Origin: CAYYTU01 sp964474655
Lineage (GTDB): Bacteria; Chloroflexota; Anaerolineae; B4-G1
DNA: 14,018 bases
Assembly (NCBI GenBank): GCA_964474655.1
Contig: CAYYTU010000070.1
Span: 1-14,018 of the forward strand
Direction of reading: 5' to 3'
Under the pieces are notes generated by a model. The model made no database searches and was not told the origin of the DNA. It worked only from the letters and a program-made list of their open reading frames with translations. The position numbers were made by a program, and so were the translations under genes. The number at the start of each line of letters is the position of its first letter. Position 1 is the first letter of the stretch. Shown one piece after another: positions 13,090 through 14,018 of the stretch.

Positions 13090-13935
13090 ATGCGAGAAGC
13101 AGATACCCCAGCCGAAGCCCGCCTTGACGACCAAGTCGCCGTGGTGACCGGCGGCGGACGGGGCATCGGACGCGCGGCCGCGATGCGGCTCGCCGCGGCC
13201 GGCGCCAGCGTGATGGTGGCCGCCCGCACCGCGTCGGAGATACGGGCCACGGCGGAGCAGATCCGCCAGCAAGGCGATTCCGCCCAGGCGTTCCCGGCCG
13301 ACGTCTCCGATTGGGACACGGTACTCCAGCTGGTCGAGGCGACGGAGGATGCCTTCGGACCGGCCGACATCGTGGTCGCCAACGCCGGCGTGATCGAGCC
13401 GGTGGGCGATATGTGGGACGTCGCGCCGGAGCGGTGGGCGCGGAACCTGACCATCAACTTGACCGGTGCATTCTACACTGCCCGCGCCTTCCTGCCGGCG
13501 ATGGTCAAGCGAGACCGAGGTGTGCTCATCTTCACTTCCAGTGGGGCCGCGACCCATCCCGTCGCCGGATGGAGCGCCTATTGCGCAGCAAAGGCGGGGC
13601 TGGATCACTTCGTGCGCAACTTGGCGGCCGAGATCAACCAACGCGGGCTTTCGCTCCGTACTCATACGTTCTATCCGGGCATCGTGGACACGTCGATGCA
13701 GCGGAAGATCCGTAGCAAATCCGAGGAGGATTTTCCCCAGGCAGGCCAGTTCCGCAATTATCACGAACAAGGCCATCTACGCCCGCCGGAGGAACCGGCA
13801 GCTCTCATCTGGTGGCTCGCCACCCCAATGGCGAGCGCGTTCCACGGTCGGCCCGTGAGCCTCGACGATCCCGACATACGAAAGCGGATATCCGACGATT
13901 TGGGCTTGCCGGTCTTCAGCGGGCGTGGAAGCTGA
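13090..13935 (+). CDS. Short-chain dehydrogenase/reductase (SDR) family oxidoreductase
   Basis: The 281-residue protein has a classical SDR fold: cofactor motif TGGGRGIG (20-27), an acidic D71 in PADVSD, NAG (98-100), N123, and catalytic S151, Y164 and K168 (GWSAYCAAKAG). Arg residues after the second strand (AARTAS) suggest preference for NADP(H), which is uncertain. It should act in the cytoplasm on an alcohol or ketone; the substrate cannot be told. The tail beyond about 205 is somewhat longer than usual. ATG 13090 has AAAGGAGAT upstream. The gene is GC-rich and isolated among repeats, with a MITE on each side, so it may have been acquired or moved separately from the respiratory genes. 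No clear terminator follows before the right-hand repeat. Confidence 0.92.
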   Translation: MREADTPAEARLDDQVAVVTGGGRGIGRAAAMRLAAAGASVMVAARTASEIRATAEQIRQQGDSAQAFPADVSDWDTVLQLVEATEDAFGPADIVVANAGVIEPVGDMWDVAPERWARNLTINLTGAFYTARAFLPAMVKRDRGVLIFTSSGAATHPVAGWSAYCAAKAGLDHFVRNLAAEINQRGLSLRTHTFYPGIVDTSMQRKIRSKSEEDFPQAGQFRNYHEQGHLRPPEEPAALIWWLATPMASAFHGRPVSLDDPDIRKRISDDLGLPVFSGRGS

Positions 13936-13965
13936 CGCACAAGCGAGAACTACGTTAAATTACAG

Positions 13966-14018
13966 GTAACCGTTCAGGTAGCGGTCGGTATAACCGCCGA
14001 GAACGCAGAGAGCGCAGA
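13966..14018. mobile_element. Left part of a second MITE copy (cut by window edge)
   Basis: These 53 bases match 12234-12286 with a single difference (12256 A, 13988 G), beginning with the same GTAACCGTTCAG end. The 8 bases before it are AATTACAG, which should reappear just after the far end if it inserted in the same way. Confidence 0.8.

Noticed and set aside
12226..14018. CRISPR array
   Set aside because: Repeats here are inverted or dispersed, not evenly spaced short direct repeats with unique spacers, and no cas gene is present.
1..14018. tRNA or rRNA genes
   Set aside because: I found no cloverleaf with a TTCRA arm and no conserved rRNA stretches on either strand by eye.

Overview
The window looks like a piece of an anaerobic or facultative bacterial chromosome, most likely Chloroflexota (Anaerolineae-like). 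The clues are lipoproteins with long Pro/Thr/Glu 'TPTPEPT' stalks behind the lipobox, a PadR-DUF4388 fusion regulator, many multiheme c-type cytochromes, and palindromic and MITE-like repeats. This placement is an inference from sequence style, not a database match.

Region A (about 174-5940, minus strand) is one probable electron-transfer operon. It starts at a near-consensus sigma-70 promoter (TTGACG-17-TATAAT, 5910-5938) and ends at an intrinsic terminator (174-206). In transcription order it encodes: a Tat-exported four-[4Fe-4S] protein (NrfC/PsrB type); an NrfD/PsrC-type membrane quinol subunit; a membrane-anchored 12-heme cytochrome c; a lipoprotein with two near-identical rhodanese domains, both with the catalytic Cys; and an 11-heme lipoprotein cytochrome. 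The last gene is interrupted by an in-frame TGA. A perfect 7-bp hairpin with a GTT loop follows the TGA at the position expected of a bacterial SECIS element, so the gene may be a selenocysteine-containing multiheme cytochrome. No molybdopterin catalytic subunit is present. The set reads as a quinone-to-cytochrome conduit leading to exported heme lipoproteins, with a sulfur- or selenium-transfer lipoprotein built in.

Region B (5787-7495) is a divergent regulatory region with two good promoters and three copies of TATTCAG, followed by a plus-strand PadR-family regulator fused to a DUF4388/PATAN-like C-terminal half. It probably controls the Region A operon and itself.

Region C (7498-12070, minus strand) holds a decaheme lipoprotein cytochrome made of two tandem pentaheme modules with EF-hand-like loops, then a NarL-type two-component pair: a membrane histidine kinase and a LuxR-type response regulator whose genes overlap by 4 nt. 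A strong hairpin lies just after the cytochrome stop codon. A 22-codon leader ORF with a good ribosome binding site may precede the cytochrome gene.

Region D (12071-14018) is a repeat-rich stretch and one plus-strand gene. It contains a 163-bp MITE with 12-bp terminal inverted repeats and an exact 8-bp target-site duplication, a second roughly 250-bp imperfect inverted repeat, several perfect palindromes, and an SDR oxidoreductase gene. The first 53 bp of a second MITE copy lie at the right edge of the window.
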